The notes beneath the pieces are model-generated. The model did not search any database. It was not told the DNA's origin and worked only from the letters and a program-made list of their open reading frames with translations. From Nocardioides cynanchi (GTDB lineage: Bacteria > Actinomycetota > Actinomycetes > Propionibacteriales > Nocardioidaceae), in assembly GCF_008761635.1 (NCBI RefSeq), contig NZ_CP044344.1, positions 3,782,001-3,846,000 on the forward strand: a stretch of 64,000 nt of DNA, read 5' to 3'. Made by a program: the position numbers and the translations under genes. Shown here in pieces: positions 29,570 to 37,843 of this stretch (positions are counted from its first letter, which is position 1; each line of letters starts with the position of its first letter).

Positions 29570-30512
29570 CGAAGCCCTCCCCGGTCAGCGAGACGAACAC
29601 GTCCTCGAGCGTCGGCCGGGCGACCCGGAAGCCGCTCACCCCGACCCCGGCGTGCACCAGCGCCGCGACGACCTTCTCCGGCGGGACCTCGCCGAGCTGT
29701 CCGACGGCAGTGGTCCGGGTGGTGTGCACGTCGGTCGCGCCGAGCTCGTGGAGCACCCGGGCGGCGTCGCCGGGCTGGTCGGTCTCGACGGTGGCCTCGA
29801 CCGCGCCGGTGCCGCGGAGCTCGGCGCTCGTGCCCTGGGCGACCAGCCGACCGACGTGCATGACGCCGAGGTGGGTGCACATCTGCTCGACCTCACCCAG
29901 CAGGTGGCTGGAGACCAGCACGGTCGCACCGTCGCCGGCCAGCGAGCCCACCAGCTGGCGCACCTCGCGGGTGCCCTGCGGGTCGAGCCCGTTGGTCGGT
30001 TCGTCGAGAACCAGCAGGTCCTTGGGGGTGAGCAGCGCGCCGGCGATGGCCAGTCGCTGGCGCATGCCGAGCGAGTAGGCGCGGTAGCGCTTGCCCGCCG
30101 CGGCCAGGAGCCCGACCCGGTCGAGCGCTGCGTCGACGCGGCTCGGCGCCGAGCGGGGGTCCGCGGTCCGGTCGGCTGCATCGAGACGCAGGAGGTTGCT
30201 CCGGCCGGAGAGATAGGGATGGAAGGCGGGTCCCTCGACCAGGGCGCCCACCGCGGGGAGCACGTCGGGCGCGCGCCGCGGCATCGGGGCGCCGAGCAGG
30301 TGGACCCCGCCCGCGGTCGGTGTGACCAGGCCGAGCAGCATCCGGATGGTGGTCGTCTTGCCCGACCCGTTGGGGCCCAGGAAGCCGTAGACCGCACCGG
30401 TCGGCACCTCGAGGTCGATCCCGTCGACCACGGTCTGGACGCCGAAGCGCTTGGTCAGACCCGAGGTCCGGACGGCCAGCCCGGTCGCCGGCCCCGCGTC
30501 GGCCTCAGCCAT
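29556..30512 (-). CDS. ABC transporter ATP-binding protein
   Basis: The 318-residue protein has the DrrA/BcrA-type ATPase layout. Walker A is GPNGSGKTTTIRMLLGL (about 48-64), the signature is YSLGMRQRLAIAGALL, Walker B is LLVLDEPTNGLDPQG, and the H-loop lies in VLVSSHLLGEVEQM. A C-terminal extension of about 90 residues (VEATVETDQPGDAARVLHELG and on) is typical of exporter ATPases. It begins within the last codons of the LolA-like gene (8-base overlap) and overlaps the permease gene, so all three are co-transcribed. Confidence 0.92.
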   Translation of the reverse strand: MAEADAGPATGLAVRTSGLTKRFGVQTVVDGIDLEVPTGAVYGFLGPNGSGKTTTIRMLLGLVTPTAGGVHLLGAPMPRRAPDVLPAVGALVEGPAFHPYLSGRSNLLRLDAADRTADPRSAPSRVDAALDRVGLLAAAGKRYRAYSLGMRQRLAIAGALLTPKDLLVLDEPTNGLDPQGTREVRQLVGSLAGDGATVLVSSHLLGEVEQMCTHLGVMHVGRLVAQGTSAELRGTGAVEATVETDQPGDAARVLHELGATDVHTTRTTAVGQLGEVPPEKVVAALVHAGVGVSGFRVARPTLEDVFVSLTGEGFDVSG

Positions 30513-31623
30513 GCGCCAGCGCGGCGTAGAGCATCGACGGTGGTACGGCGCCGACCGCGACCCTGCCGTCGTCGGTCAGGACGGCGGAGAACAGCGCGCC
30601 GTGCAGGAGGTGACCCGAGCCCCAGGCGCCGGAGACGGCGGGCAGGGACTTCAGGAGGCCGGCCAGGCTGCCCGGGCTGCTCTGGTTGGTCTGGCCGCCG
30701 GTCATCGAGCCGACGTCGGCGACCACCACCGTGGTCCACCCGGTGCCGACCACCGAGGGAGTGGCACCCGACGGCTGGGCGCGCGAGCCGGTGACGTCGT
30801 GGGGCGCGGTCAGGCTGCCCTGCTTCACGGTGGCGCCCGGCGGTGGGGTGAAGGCGAAGGTCGACGCCGGCGGCGTCGAGGTCGAGAAGGACGTGAACCC
30901 GACCTCGAAGGCCGGAGCGGTCGCGCCGCGGGCGAAGACCTGGACCCGGGTCGGGATGTGGGTCGTGCCGTCGACCGCGATCCGGACCGAGCCCACGGTG
31001 GAGCGCGAGTCGCGCGGCGTCAGCACCAGCTCGTAGGCCGAGCGGCCGGCGACGACCGCCGTGGGGTCGGTGGTCACCCGGGTGCTCGGGTCGATCGCCT
31101 TCAGGGCAGCGTCGGCGGCCTGCTGGGGCGTGACCGGCGCGGCGGCCGCGTCGGGCCCGGTCGGCCCGGACGAGCCGGCGACCGGCGCGGTCCAGTGGGT
31201 GGCGGTGTTGGTGTCGCTGGACCACGCCCACACGTCGCTGCCGGTGCGGACCAGGTCGGACTCCCCGAGCTGGCCGAGCAGGGCCAGTCGGACCTGGTCC
31301 GGGCCGGCGTACCAGAGCCGCATGGTGTGCGAGCCGGAGACCAGCGAGGAGAAGCTGGCGCCGCCCCGGCCCCCGACTCCGGGCACCGCGGGGAGCCCGA
31401 GGGCGGAGGTCTCCACGACGGTCCCGGACAGCGCCTGCACCCGGGCCCGCTGCACGTCGACGAGGAGCTGGGCTGCGGTGCGCGGGGGCAGCGAGCCCTG
31501 CGCGCTGGCGGTGAGGGTCGTGGCGAGCGGGCCGACGCCGGCCAGGGCCACCGCCGCGACGACGGGAACCGCCCAGCGAGCGCGGCGAGAGCTGGGAAGG
31601 GAGAGGCGGGCCATGGTGCCCAT
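30505..31623 (-). CDS. LolA-like secreted or lipid-carrier-type protein
   Basis: The 372-residue protein has an N-terminal membrane anchor or signal (RWAVPVVAAVALAGVGPLATTL). It then has a large domain resembling LolA/LppX-type carriers, with ALSGTVVETSALGLP, HTMRLWYAGPDQVRLALLG, DVWAWSSDTNTATHW and RSAYELVLTPRDSRSTVGSVRIAVDG. In actinobacteria such proteins occur next to ABC exporters and two-component systems, as here. The tail (DDGRVAVGAVPPSMLYAAL) is also characteristic. Starts at 31623 (MGTMARL) and 31614 (MARL) are both possible. Role is inferred from context only. Confidence 0.78.
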   Translation of the reverse strand: MGTMARLSLPSSRRARWAVPVVAAVALAGVGPLATTLTASAQGSLPPRTAAQLLVDVQRARVQALSGTVVETSALGLPAVPGVGGRGGASFSSLVSGSHTMRLWYAGPDQVRLALLGQLGESDLVRTGSDVWAWSSDTNTATHWTAPVAGSSGPTGPDAAAAPVTPQQAADAALKAIDPSTRVTTDPTAVVAGRSAYELVLTPRDSRSTVGSVRIAVDGTTHIPTRVQVFARGATAPAFEVGFTSFSTSTPPASTFAFTPPPGATVKQGSLTAPHDVTGSRAQPSGATPSVVGTGWTTVVVADVGSMTGGQTNQSSPGSLAGLLKSLPAVSGAWGSGHLLHGALFSAVLTDDGRVAVGAVPPSMLYAALAHG

Positions 31624-31637
31624 CGTCGCTCGCGGCG

Positions 31638-31663
31638 CTGTGAGTCCGCTGAGAACCTGTGAG
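31638..31663. promoter_or_regulatory. candidate OmpR-type binding repeats between divergent exporter and two-component operons
   Basis: CTGTGAG occurs at 31638 and 31657 (19 bases apart) with a related CTGAGAA at 31649. The set lies 14 bases before the LolA-like gene and 56 before the response regulator, a position expected for autoregulation by the adjacent OmpR-type regulator. Confidence 0.35.
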
Positions 31664-31719
31664 CCCGGTCAGGCCCGATCGTCCCGGGCCGGCCTCGGAT
31701 CGCGTGTCATCGTGTGCGC

Positions 31720-32379
31720 ATGCGTCTGCTGGTCGTCGAGGACGAGGCCCGGCTGGCGCGCGCGCTCGAGCGGGGCCTGGTCGCCGACGGGTTCACCGTC
31801 GACCTGGCGGCCGACGGGGTCAGCGGCCTGGAGGCGGCGCGCGACGGCCAGTACGACGCCGTACTCCTCGACGTGATGCTGCCCGGCCTGTCCGGCTACG
31901 AGGTCGTCAAGCGACTGCGTGCCGAGGAGAACTGGGTCCCGGTGATGATGGTCTCGGCCAAGGACGGGCCCTACGACCAGGCCGACGGCCTCGACTACGG
32001 CGCCGACGACTACCTGACCAAGCCGTTCGACTACGTCGTGCTGCTGGCCCGGCTGCGGGCCCTGCTGCGCCGCCAGAGCGACCCGAGGCCACCCGTGCTG
32101 ACCCATGCCGACGTACGCCTCGACCCGGCGACCCGCGAGGTGACCCTGGCCGGCGTCCCCGTGGCCCTGAGCCCGCGGGAGTACGAGCTCCTGGAGTTCT
32201 TCCTGCGGCACCAGGACCGCGTGGTCACCAAGATCGAGCTCCTCGACCGGGTCTGGGACGCCCGCGGGGTCGGCTACGACCCGAACACGGTCGAGGTGTA
32301 CGTCGGGTACCTCCGCCGCAAGCTCGGGGCCGGTGTGATCGAGACGGTCCGTGGGGCCGGGTACCGGCTCTCCCGATGA
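31720..32379 (+). CDS. OmpR/PhoB-family response regulator
   Basis: The 219-residue protein has a receiver domain (2-115; VVEDEARLARALERG, phospho-Asp in VLLDVMLPGLSGYEVV near residue 51, the switch Lys in DYLTKPFDYVVL). A winged helix follows (about 130-217; LSPREYELLEFFLRHQD and VEVYVGYLRRKLG). ATG 31720 fits the family start MRLLVVEDEARL; GTG 31714 would add two residues. It overlaps the kinase gene by 4 bases and is divergent from the ABC exporter operon. Confidence 0.92.
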   Translation: MRLLVVEDEARLARALERGLVADGFTVDLAADGVSGLEAARDGQYDAVLLDVMLPGLSGYEVVKRLRAEENWVPVMMVSAKDGPYDQADGLDYGADDYLTKPFDYVVLLARLRALLRRQSDPRPPVLTHADVRLDPATREVTLAGVPVALSPREYELLEFFLRHQDRVVTKIELLDRVWDARGVGYDPNTVEVYVGYLRRKLGAGVIETVRGAGYRLSR

Positions 32380-33761
32380 GGAGATGGTGGGAGGGCCGCT
32401 CCCTGCGGGTGCGGCTGATGTCCATCGGCCTGGTCGGGCTCGCGGTGGTGCAGGCGTTGAGCAGCGTGGCGCTGTACACGGCCCTGTCGGTGGCCAGCCG
32501 GCACGACCTCGACCGCCGGGCCGCCGCCACCGCTGCGCAGGTGGCCGAGCTGGTCACCGGCCACCGGCTCCCCGACCCGATCCCGGTAACCGGCACCGAG
32601 TCGGTCCAGGTGCTCGACGCCCGGGGTCGGGTGCTCAGCGCCTCGGCGAACGGTGACCGGCTGACCTCGCTGCTCACCCCGGCCGAGCTGGCGCGGGCCC
32701 GATCGGGGCCGGTGACGGTGCCGGGGTCGCGGCTCGGGATGACCTCCACGCTGCGGGTCACCGCGCTGCCCAGCTCGCCGGCGGCCGGGGCGCCGATGGT
32801 GGTCGTCGCCGAGCCGGTGGCAGACCTGGCGCGGAGCCAGCACATCCTGGTGGTCACCCTGCTGCTCGGCTTCCCGCTGCTGCTGCTCGTGCTGGGCCTG
32901 GTCGCCTGGCGCGCGATCGGCGAGACCCTGCGCCCGGTGGAGTCGCTGCGCTCCGCGGCCGAGCGAGTCTCCGGTGGCGGCGACGACGAGCGTCTCCCCG
33001 AGCCGCACTCCCGGGACGAGATCTGGGCACTGGCGGTGACGCTCAACTCGATGCTGGACCGGTTGGCGGCCGCCCGCGACCGCGAGCGGAGCTTCGTGGC
33101 CAACGTCGCGCACGAGCTGCGCAACCCGCTCGCCTCGCTGCGCGTGCAGGCGGACGTCAACCGCCGGCACGGCGCCTCGGAGGCCGATCACGCCGACCTC
33201 GCCGACGAGCTCGCGCGGCTCTCCGCGCTGGTCGAGGACCTCCTCGTGCTGGCCCGGCTCGACGCCGGGGAGGCCCTGCCGGCACCGGATCCGGAGGCCG
33301 AGCCGCGGGCCGTGCTTCCCGGGTACGCGACCGCCGCCGACGACATCACGGGGCCCGAGGTGCGGGTCGGTGCGCTCGCGGCCGGGACGGTCCCGATGAC
33401 CCGGATCGAGCTCGAGCGGGTGATCGGCAACCTGGTCGACAACGGCCGGCGCCACGCCCGGACCCGGGTCGACGTCGGCTTCACCCGGGCAGCGCGCGAC
33501 GCGGTGCTGAGCGTCGCCGACGACGGCCCCGGCATCGCGCCGGCCGACCGGGCCCGCGCCTTCGACAGGTTCGCGCGTCTTGACGAGGCCCGTGACCGCG
33601 ACCGTGGCGGGACCGGCCTCGGGCTGGCGATCGTCCGCGAGCTGGTCCGTCGCCGAGGTGGCGACGTCCGGCTCGGTACGTCGTCGACCGGAGGCCTGCT
33701 GGTCGAGGTGCGGTTCGCCGACCAGTCCGATCCGGGGACGCGGGAGGTGCCGCGGGGTTAG
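32376..33761 (+). CDS. membrane sensor histidine kinase
   Basis: The 461-residue kinase has two membrane helices (about 15-37 and 165-190) enclosing an extracytoplasmic sensor, a HAMP domain, and a HisKA domain with the phosphoacceptor in FVANVAHELRNPLASLR. The HATPase has an N box VIGNLVDNGRRHA and G boxes DDGPGIAP and RGGTGLGLAIVREL. The ATGA overlap couples it to the response regulator. The signal is unknown; proximity to the exporter and LolA-like gene suggests envelope stress. The gene ends 33 bases before the secreted protein gene at 33795. Confidence 0.92.
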   Translation: MRRWWEGRSLRVRLMSIGLVGLAVVQALSSVALYTALSVASRHDLDRRAAATAAQVAELVTGHRLPDPIPVTGTESVQVLDARGRVLSASANGDRLTSLLTPAELARARSGPVTVPGSRLGMTSTLRVTALPSSPAAGAPMVVVAEPVADLARSQHILVVTLLLGFPLLLLVLGLVAWRAIGETLRPVESLRSAAERVSGGGDDERLPEPHSRDEIWALAVTLNSMLDRLAAARDRERSFVANVAHELRNPLASLRVQADVNRRHGASEADHADLADELARLSALVEDLLVLARLDAGEALPAPDPEAEPRAVLPGYATAADDITGPEVRVGALAAGTVPMTRIELERVIGNLVDNGRRHARTRVDVGFTRAARDAVLSVADDGPGIAPADRARAFDRFARLDEARDRDRGGTGLGLAIVRELVRRRGGDVRLGTSSTGGLLVEVRFADQSDPGTREVPRG

Positions 33762-33794
33762 GGTCTGGCCGACCCTGCCCCCCTCGGAGGTCCC

Positions 33795-35381
33795 GTGCGC
33801 CGCCTGCCTGCCATCGTCCCGGCGTCAGCACTCGCGCTGGCGTTGCTGGCTCCGGCCCCCCCCGCCGAGGCGACGTTCGTGCCGGAGGGGCGACCGACGC
33901 TCGCCGGCTTCTCGCACCTCGTGGTGGACGAGGCGCACAGCCATCTGTTCTTCAGCCAGGGGTCGGCCGGCGCCGTCGTGGTCACCGACCTGTCCGGTGT
34001 CACGTCGTCGACCCTGGCCACCCTCGACGGTGCCACGGACCTGGTGCTCGCACCGACCGGCGACACCGTCTGGGTCGCCTTGCCGACCGGAGCCGCGGTC
34101 GCGGCCGTCGACACCGTCGACCTGTCGGTCACGACGTACGCGATCGGCAGCGGCACCTGCCCGAGCCGGCTGGCAGTGGTCGACGGGAAGGTATGGACGG
34201 TCGCGCAGTGCGGAAGCGCAGCGGCCGAGCTCTACCGGCTGACGCCCGGCACCGGCTCCGTGGCGGACCTCGGGGCGATCGCCACCGGCACCCTCGTGGC
34301 CGGCTCGCCGCAGCTTCCCGGCGTGCTGGTGACCGCACGGCCGACCGACGTCGGCGCCACGCTGGAGGAGCGAGACGTGGCCACGACGCCCGCGCAGCCG
34401 ACGATCGTGGCCACGAACGACCTGCTCCCGTCGATGCCGCTCCAGATCGCGGTCTCGGCCGACGGCCAGCGCGTGGTCACCAGCCGTGGCTTCGTGTACC
34501 GGTCCTCCGACCTCAGCCTGGGACGCGACCGTGGTGACCCCGGTGTCGACACCGCTCTGGCGGTGCGCGCGGACGGCCAGATCGCCTACGGCGACCTGCG
34601 GACCGTCCACGGCTTCCGGCTTCCCGGCGGCTCGGCGATGGTCGACGTCCCGCTCTCGCCGGCGCACCTGCTGGCCGACGGCCTGGGCTACGGAGCCCAC
34701 GACGTCTACGCGGTGACCTCCGACTCCACGGGCTTCGGCGTGACGCCCCTGCAGCTGCGCCTGCCCACGGCGTTCCGCGTCGTCCTCGACTCAGCCCGGG
34801 TGCGCTACGGCCACCCCGTCGGCGTCTCCGTGACCGCGCCGGCCGCCCCGGTGGGAGCCCCGATCAACCTGTACGCCAAGCAGCAGGGCAGTCCCGCGCG
34901 GCTCGTGGCGCAGGGCGGGCTCGACTCCGGCCTGCGCTTCGACACGTCGTACGTCGTGAAGGCGGACGCGACGCTGACCGCGACCTTCGCCGGCGACGCC
35001 GACTGGGCGCCATGGGAGGCCCAGGCGTCGGTCTCGGTGCGGCCCGACGTGGCGATGGCGCTCTCAGGGCAGGTGAAGGTCGTCGACGGGAGCTACGTCT
35101 ACCGATCCGGGAGCAAGGTCCACGTGGTCGCGACCGCGCTGCCGCGCGACACCCGTGGGTGCGTACGGGTGCGGCTCCAGGTGAAGCACGCGGGCCGCTG
35201 GCGGCCCTATGCGCCGTCGGACTGCGTGCGGGTCTCGGCGAGGGGCAAGGTCACCGAGTCCCTCGGCCACACCGCACCGCTGCGAGGTGTCGAGGCACGG
35301 GTCAGCTCCTGGCTGTTCGACCACCCGGACGACGTGGCCGAGGCACACAGCGCCTGGACCCCCCTCACCTTCGTGCGGTGA
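33795..35381 (+). CDS. secreted YncE/beta-propeller-like protein with C-terminal Ig-like part
   Basis: The 528-residue protein begins with a short signal peptide (MRRLPAIVPASALALALLAP, cleavage near AEA). Residues about 30-330 contain repeated YncE-like segments (HLVVDEAHSHLFFSQGSAGAVVVTDLSGV; TDLVLAPTGDTVWVALPTG; LAVVDGKVWTVAQCG) that suggest a beta-propeller. The remainder resembles Ig-like or filamin-type repeats (VRYGHPVGVSVTAPAAPVGA, LTATFAGDADWAPWEAQASVSV). No catalytic motif is seen. GTG 33795 is preceded by GGAGGT. A surface or cell-wall role is plausible. Its end overlaps the convergent cobalamin-binding gene by 17 bases. Confidence 0.72.
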   Translation: MRRLPAIVPASALALALLAPAPPAEATFVPEGRPTLAGFSHLVVDEAHSHLFFSQGSAGAVVVTDLSGVTSSTLATLDGATDLVLAPTGDTVWVALPTGAAVAAVDTVDLSVTTYAIGSGTCPSRLAVVDGKVWTVAQCGSAAAELYRLTPGTGSVADLGAIATGTLVAGSPQLPGVLVTARPTDVGATLEERDVATTPAQPTIVATNDLLPSMPLQIAVSADGQRVVTSRGFVYRSSDLSLGRDRGDPGVDTALAVRADGQIAYGDLRTVHGFRLPGGSAMVDVPLSPAHLLADGLGYGAHDVYAVTSDSTGFGVTPLQLRLPTAFRVVLDSARVRYGHPVGVSVTAPAAPVGAPINLYAKQQGSPARLVAQGGLDSGLRFDTSYVVKADATLTATFAGDADWAPWEAQASVSVRPDVAMALSGQVKVVDGSYVYRSGSKVHVVATALPRDTRGCVRVRLQVKHAGRWRPYAPSDCVRVSARGKVTESLGHTAPLRGVEARVSSWLFDHPDDVAEAHSAWTPLTFVR

Positions 35382-36225
35382 CCTTCGCCAGCAAGGCCGC
35401 CAGCTCCTCGACGCCGTCGACCAGCCGGGTGCCCGGGCGGGCCCAGGACGCGTTGGCGTCGACCGCGAGCACCGGCACGTGGGCGGGCAGGACCCCGCCG
35501 GCGACCAGGTCGTCGGCCAGCCGCTGACAGCCGGCCCGGTCGAAGCCGCAGGGCGCCACCACGAACACCTCGGGGTCGGCCGCCCGGATCTCCTCCCACG
35601 TGACCCGCCGCGACGTCGCCCCGGGCGTGGCCAGCACCGGGTCGCCGCCGGCCGCCTCGATCATCTCGGGGATCCAGTGCCCGGGCGCGAACGGCGGGTC
35701 GGTCCACTCCAGGAACATCACGCGGGGCCTGGGTCGGCCGAGAGTGCCGCGCCACGCGGCCGCGAGCCGTGCCCGTTGGTCGGCGACCAGGCGCCCGGCC
35801 TCGGGCTCGTGCCCGGTGGCCCGGCCCAGGGCCAGGATCGACGCGAAGACGTCGTCGAGCGTGTGCGGGTCGATGGTCAGCACCTCGGCGGTGCAGCCGA
35901 GATGGGCGAGGGCGTCATCGACGACCGAGACGTCGACGGCGCACACCGCGCACAGGTCCTGGGTGACCACGAGATCGGCGTCGAGGCCGGCCAAGGCCCC
36001 CTCGTCGAGGTGGTAGAGGTCGTCCCCGCGGGCCATCGCGGCCACCACGAAGGCGTCGATGTCCGCCGGGGCCAGCCCCTCGGGCATCGCCGACGTGGAG
36101 ACGATGGTGCGGCCGCGGGCCTCCGTCGGGTGGTCGCACTCGAAGGTGACGCCGACCACGTCGTCGCCGGCCCCGATCGCGAACAGGATCTCCGTCGTCG
36201 ACGGCAGCAGCGAGACGATGCGCAC
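35365..36225 (-). CDS. cobalamin-binding (BtuF-like) protein without signal peptide
   Basis: The 286-residue protein matches the BtuF/cobalamin-binding clade of class III periplasmic-binding proteins. It starts MRIVSLLPSTTEILFAIGAG with VGVTFECDHP after it; the middle has DLVVTQDLCAVCAVD (a typical Cys-containing motif of this group) and the C-terminal lobe has RVMFLEWTDPPFAPGHWIPEM. It has no signal peptide and no ABC partners adjoin it, so it may be cytoplasmic. GTG 36225 is preceded by TAGGCT (36238-36233, minus strand) 7 bases away, a leaderless arrangement. Confidence 0.83.
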   Translation of the reverse strand: MRIVSLLPSTTEILFAIGAGDDVVGVTFECDHPTEARGRTIVSTSAMPEGLAPADIDAFVVAAMARGDDLYHLDEGALAGLDADLVVTQDLCAVCAVDVSVVDDALAHLGCTAEVLTIDPHTLDDVFASILALGRATGHEPEAGRLVADQRARLAAAWRGTLGRPRPRVMFLEWTDPPFAPGHWIPEMIEAAGGDPVLATPGATSRRVTWEEIRAADPEVFVVAPCGFDRAGCQRLADDLVAGGVLPAHVPVLAVDANASWARPGTRLVDGVEELAALLAKVTARR

Positions 36226-36232
36226 GGACGCC

Positions 36233-36238
36233 AGCCTA
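36233..36238 (-). promoter_or_regulatory. -10 hexamer of a probable leaderless cobalamin-binding protein transcript
   Basis: TAGGCT on the minus strand is 7 bases before GTG 36225. The short interval to the divergent hemerythrin gene (34 bases) also holds a plus-strand TAGGGT (36245-36250), 9 bases before ATG 36260. Confidence 0.45.
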
Positions 36239-36259
36239 GGTGGCTAGGGTCGGGGCGCG

Positions 36260-36826
36260 ATGACCGACGATGCGCCAGCGAGCTGGGACGAGACCACCCG
36301 GCCCTCCCTCGGGGAGTCGGCCGACGCGCCGTACACCCGGGAGCAGGAGACCTTTCCCCGCCACCTGGTGGAGATCCACGACCACCTGCGCTCCGAGCTG
36401 ACCCGGCTCCACGGCCTGGTCGAGGAGGTACGACGTGGGGTGCTGACCGCGGGCGAGGCGCGGTCGGAGGTGCACGCGATGTCGTTGCGCCAGAACAACT
36501 GGACCCTCGGCGCCTACTGCCAGTCCTACTGCGGATTCGTGAACGGCCACCACTCGCTGGAGGACGCCAGCGTCTTCCCGCACCTCCGGCGCGCCGAACC
36601 GGCGGCCGCGCCCGTGCTCGACCGCCTCGCCGAGGAGCACCTGGTCATCCACCACCTCCTCGACGACGTCGACCGCGTGCTCGTGGACCTGGTCCGCGAT
36701 GCCGACGAGGCCGCGCTCGACGCGGTCGAGGCGGCCCTGCAGGGGCTGAGCGACCGCCTGCTCAGCCACCTCGCCTACGAGGAGCGCGAGCTGCGCGGCC
36801 CCCTCGCCCGCCACGGCTTCTACTGA
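36260..36826 (+). CDS. hemerythrin-like domain protein
   Basis: The 188-residue protein has the HHE hemerythrin pattern: LVEIHDHLRSELTRLHGLV supplies the first His/Glu, FVNGHHSLEDASVFPHL the HHxxE-type pair, and EEHLVIHHLLDDVD with LSHLAYEEREL the later iron ligands. It probably binds a di-iron centre for oxygen or redox sensing or storage. There is no membrane segment. A weak Shine-Dalgarno-like GGGGCG precedes the ATG. A five-copy 32-bp tandem repeat begins at its stop codon. Confidence 0.85.
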   Translation: MTDDAPASWDETTRPSLGESADAPYTREQETFPRHLVEIHDHLRSELTRLHGLVEEVRRGVLTAGEARSEVHAMSLRQNNWTLGAYCQSYCGFVNGHHSLEDASVFPHLRRAEPAAAPVLDRLAEEHLVIHHLLDDVDRVLVDLVRDADEAALDAVEAALQGLSDRLLSHLAYEERELRGPLARHGFY

Positions 36827-36982
36827 GTCGGCACAAACAGGCACGACAACCTTGCCGAGTCGGCGCACACAGGCATCCAGATGGCGCCGAGTCGGCGCAC
36901 ACAGGCATCCAGGTGGCGCCGAGTCGGCACAAAGGTGCACCGAGATCGCGTCGAGCCGGCACCCGAGGGCCCGGCGACCGGG
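36823..36982. repeat. 32-bp tandem repeat, five copies
   Basis: GAGTCGGC recurs at 36825, 36857, 36889 and 36921, with a divergent GAGCCGGC at 36953, each exactly 32 bases apart. Copies 2 and 3 differ at one visible base (CATCCAGATGGCG versus CATCCAGGTGGCG); copies 1, 4 and 5 are more divergent. The repeat starts over the hemerythrin stop codon and fills most of the 187-base gap to the TauE gene. Copies carry the small palindrome GCCGAGTCGGC. The period is not a multiple of three, so it is unlikely to be coding. Confidence 0.85.
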
Positions 36983-37001
36983 TCCGGGCGGCCGATCCTC
37001 C

Positions 37002-37007
37002 TAGGCT
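37002..37007 (+). promoter_or_regulatory. -10 hexamer of a probable leaderless TauE/SafE transcript
   Basis: TAGGCT ends 6 bases before GTG 37014; no ribosome site is present. Confidence 0.45.
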
Positions 37008-37013
37008 GCCGGG

Positions 37014-37793
37014 GTGCCCGACCCGTCGACGACCGTGCTGGCCCTGCTCGGCCTGGCCGGTCTGTCGGCCGGGTTCGTCGACGCGGTGGTCGGTGGTGGC
37101 GGGCTGATCCAGCTGCCGGCGCTCCTGATCGGGCTGCCGGCGGCCGCGCCGGTCAACATCCTGGCCACCAACAAGCTCGCCGGCATCTGCGGTACGACGG
37201 TCAGCAGCGCGACGTACTACCGCCGGATCCGCCCCGACCCGCGCACCTTCGGCCCGCTGATGGCGTGCGCGTTCGCCGGCTCGGTGGGGGGCGCCCTGGT
37301 CGGGTCGCACCTCTCCTCGTCGGCGTTCGAGCCGATCGTGCTGGTGGTGCTCGTCGTGGTCGGGAGCTACGTGCTGGTCCGGCCGACCCTGGGCGAGACC
37401 ACCGTGCTCCGGTTCGGCCGGACCCGGCACCTGTGGACGGCGATGGCGACCGGTCTCGCGATCGGCTTCTACGACGGCGCCCTCGGGCCCGGCACCGGCA
37501 GCTTCTTCGTGATCAGCCTGGTCGGCCTGCTCGGCTACAGCTTCCTCGAGGCCTCGGCCAAGGCCCGGCTGGCCAACTGGGCGACCAACCTGGCCGCCCT
37601 CTGCGTCTTCGTGCCCCAGGGCGCGGTGCTGTGGAAGGTGGGCCTGATGATGGGCGCCGGCAACCTGCTCGGCGGCTACCTGGGAGCGCGTACGGCGGTC
37701 GCGCGCGGCGCCGGCTTCGTGCGGGTCTTCTTCATCGTGGTCGTCTCGGCCTTCGTGGTCCGGATCGGGGGCGACGTCTTCGGCGTGTGGTGA
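37014..37793 (+). CDS. TauE/SafE-family anion exporter
   Basis: The 259-residue membrane protein has the two TauE/SafE half-repeats. The first begins LSAGFVDAVVGGGGLIQLPAL with PVNILATNKLAGICGT, and the second has GFYDGALGPGTGSFF and GYSFLEASAKARLANWATN. About eight helices are visible. The family transports sulfite, sulfoacetate, organosulfonates or related anions; the substrate here is unknown. GTG 37014 sits 6 bases after a TAGGCT hexamer, a leaderless start. The DinB-GNAT-MFS operon follows after 50 bases. Confidence 0.88.
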   Translation: MPDPSTTVLALLGLAGLSAGFVDAVVGGGGLIQLPALLIGLPAAAPVNILATNKLAGICGTTVSSATYYRRIRPDPRTFGPLMACAFAGSVGGALVGSHLSSSAFEPIVLVVLVVVGSYVLVRPTLGETTVLRFGRTRHLWTAMATGLAIGFYDGALGPGTGSFFVISLVGLLGYSFLEASAKARLANWATNLAALCVFVPQGAVLWKVGLMMGAGNLLGGYLGARTAVARGAGFVRVFFIVVVSAFVVRIGGDVFGVW

Positions 37794-37830
37794 GCCGACA
37801 ACCCGAGTGCGTCCTGTCGGGTGCGGCCGC

Positions 37831-37836
37831 TAGCGT
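37831..37836 (+). promoter_or_regulatory. -10 hexamer of a probable leaderless DinB operon transcript
   Basis: TAGCGT ends 7 bases before ATG 37844, without a ribosome site. Confidence 0.45.
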
Positions 37837-37843
37837 CGCCCGC

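Noticed and set aside
36823..36982. 32-bp tandem repeat considered as a CRISPR array or coding repeat
   Set aside because: There are no unique spacers, no cas genes in the window, and the period is not a multiple of three.
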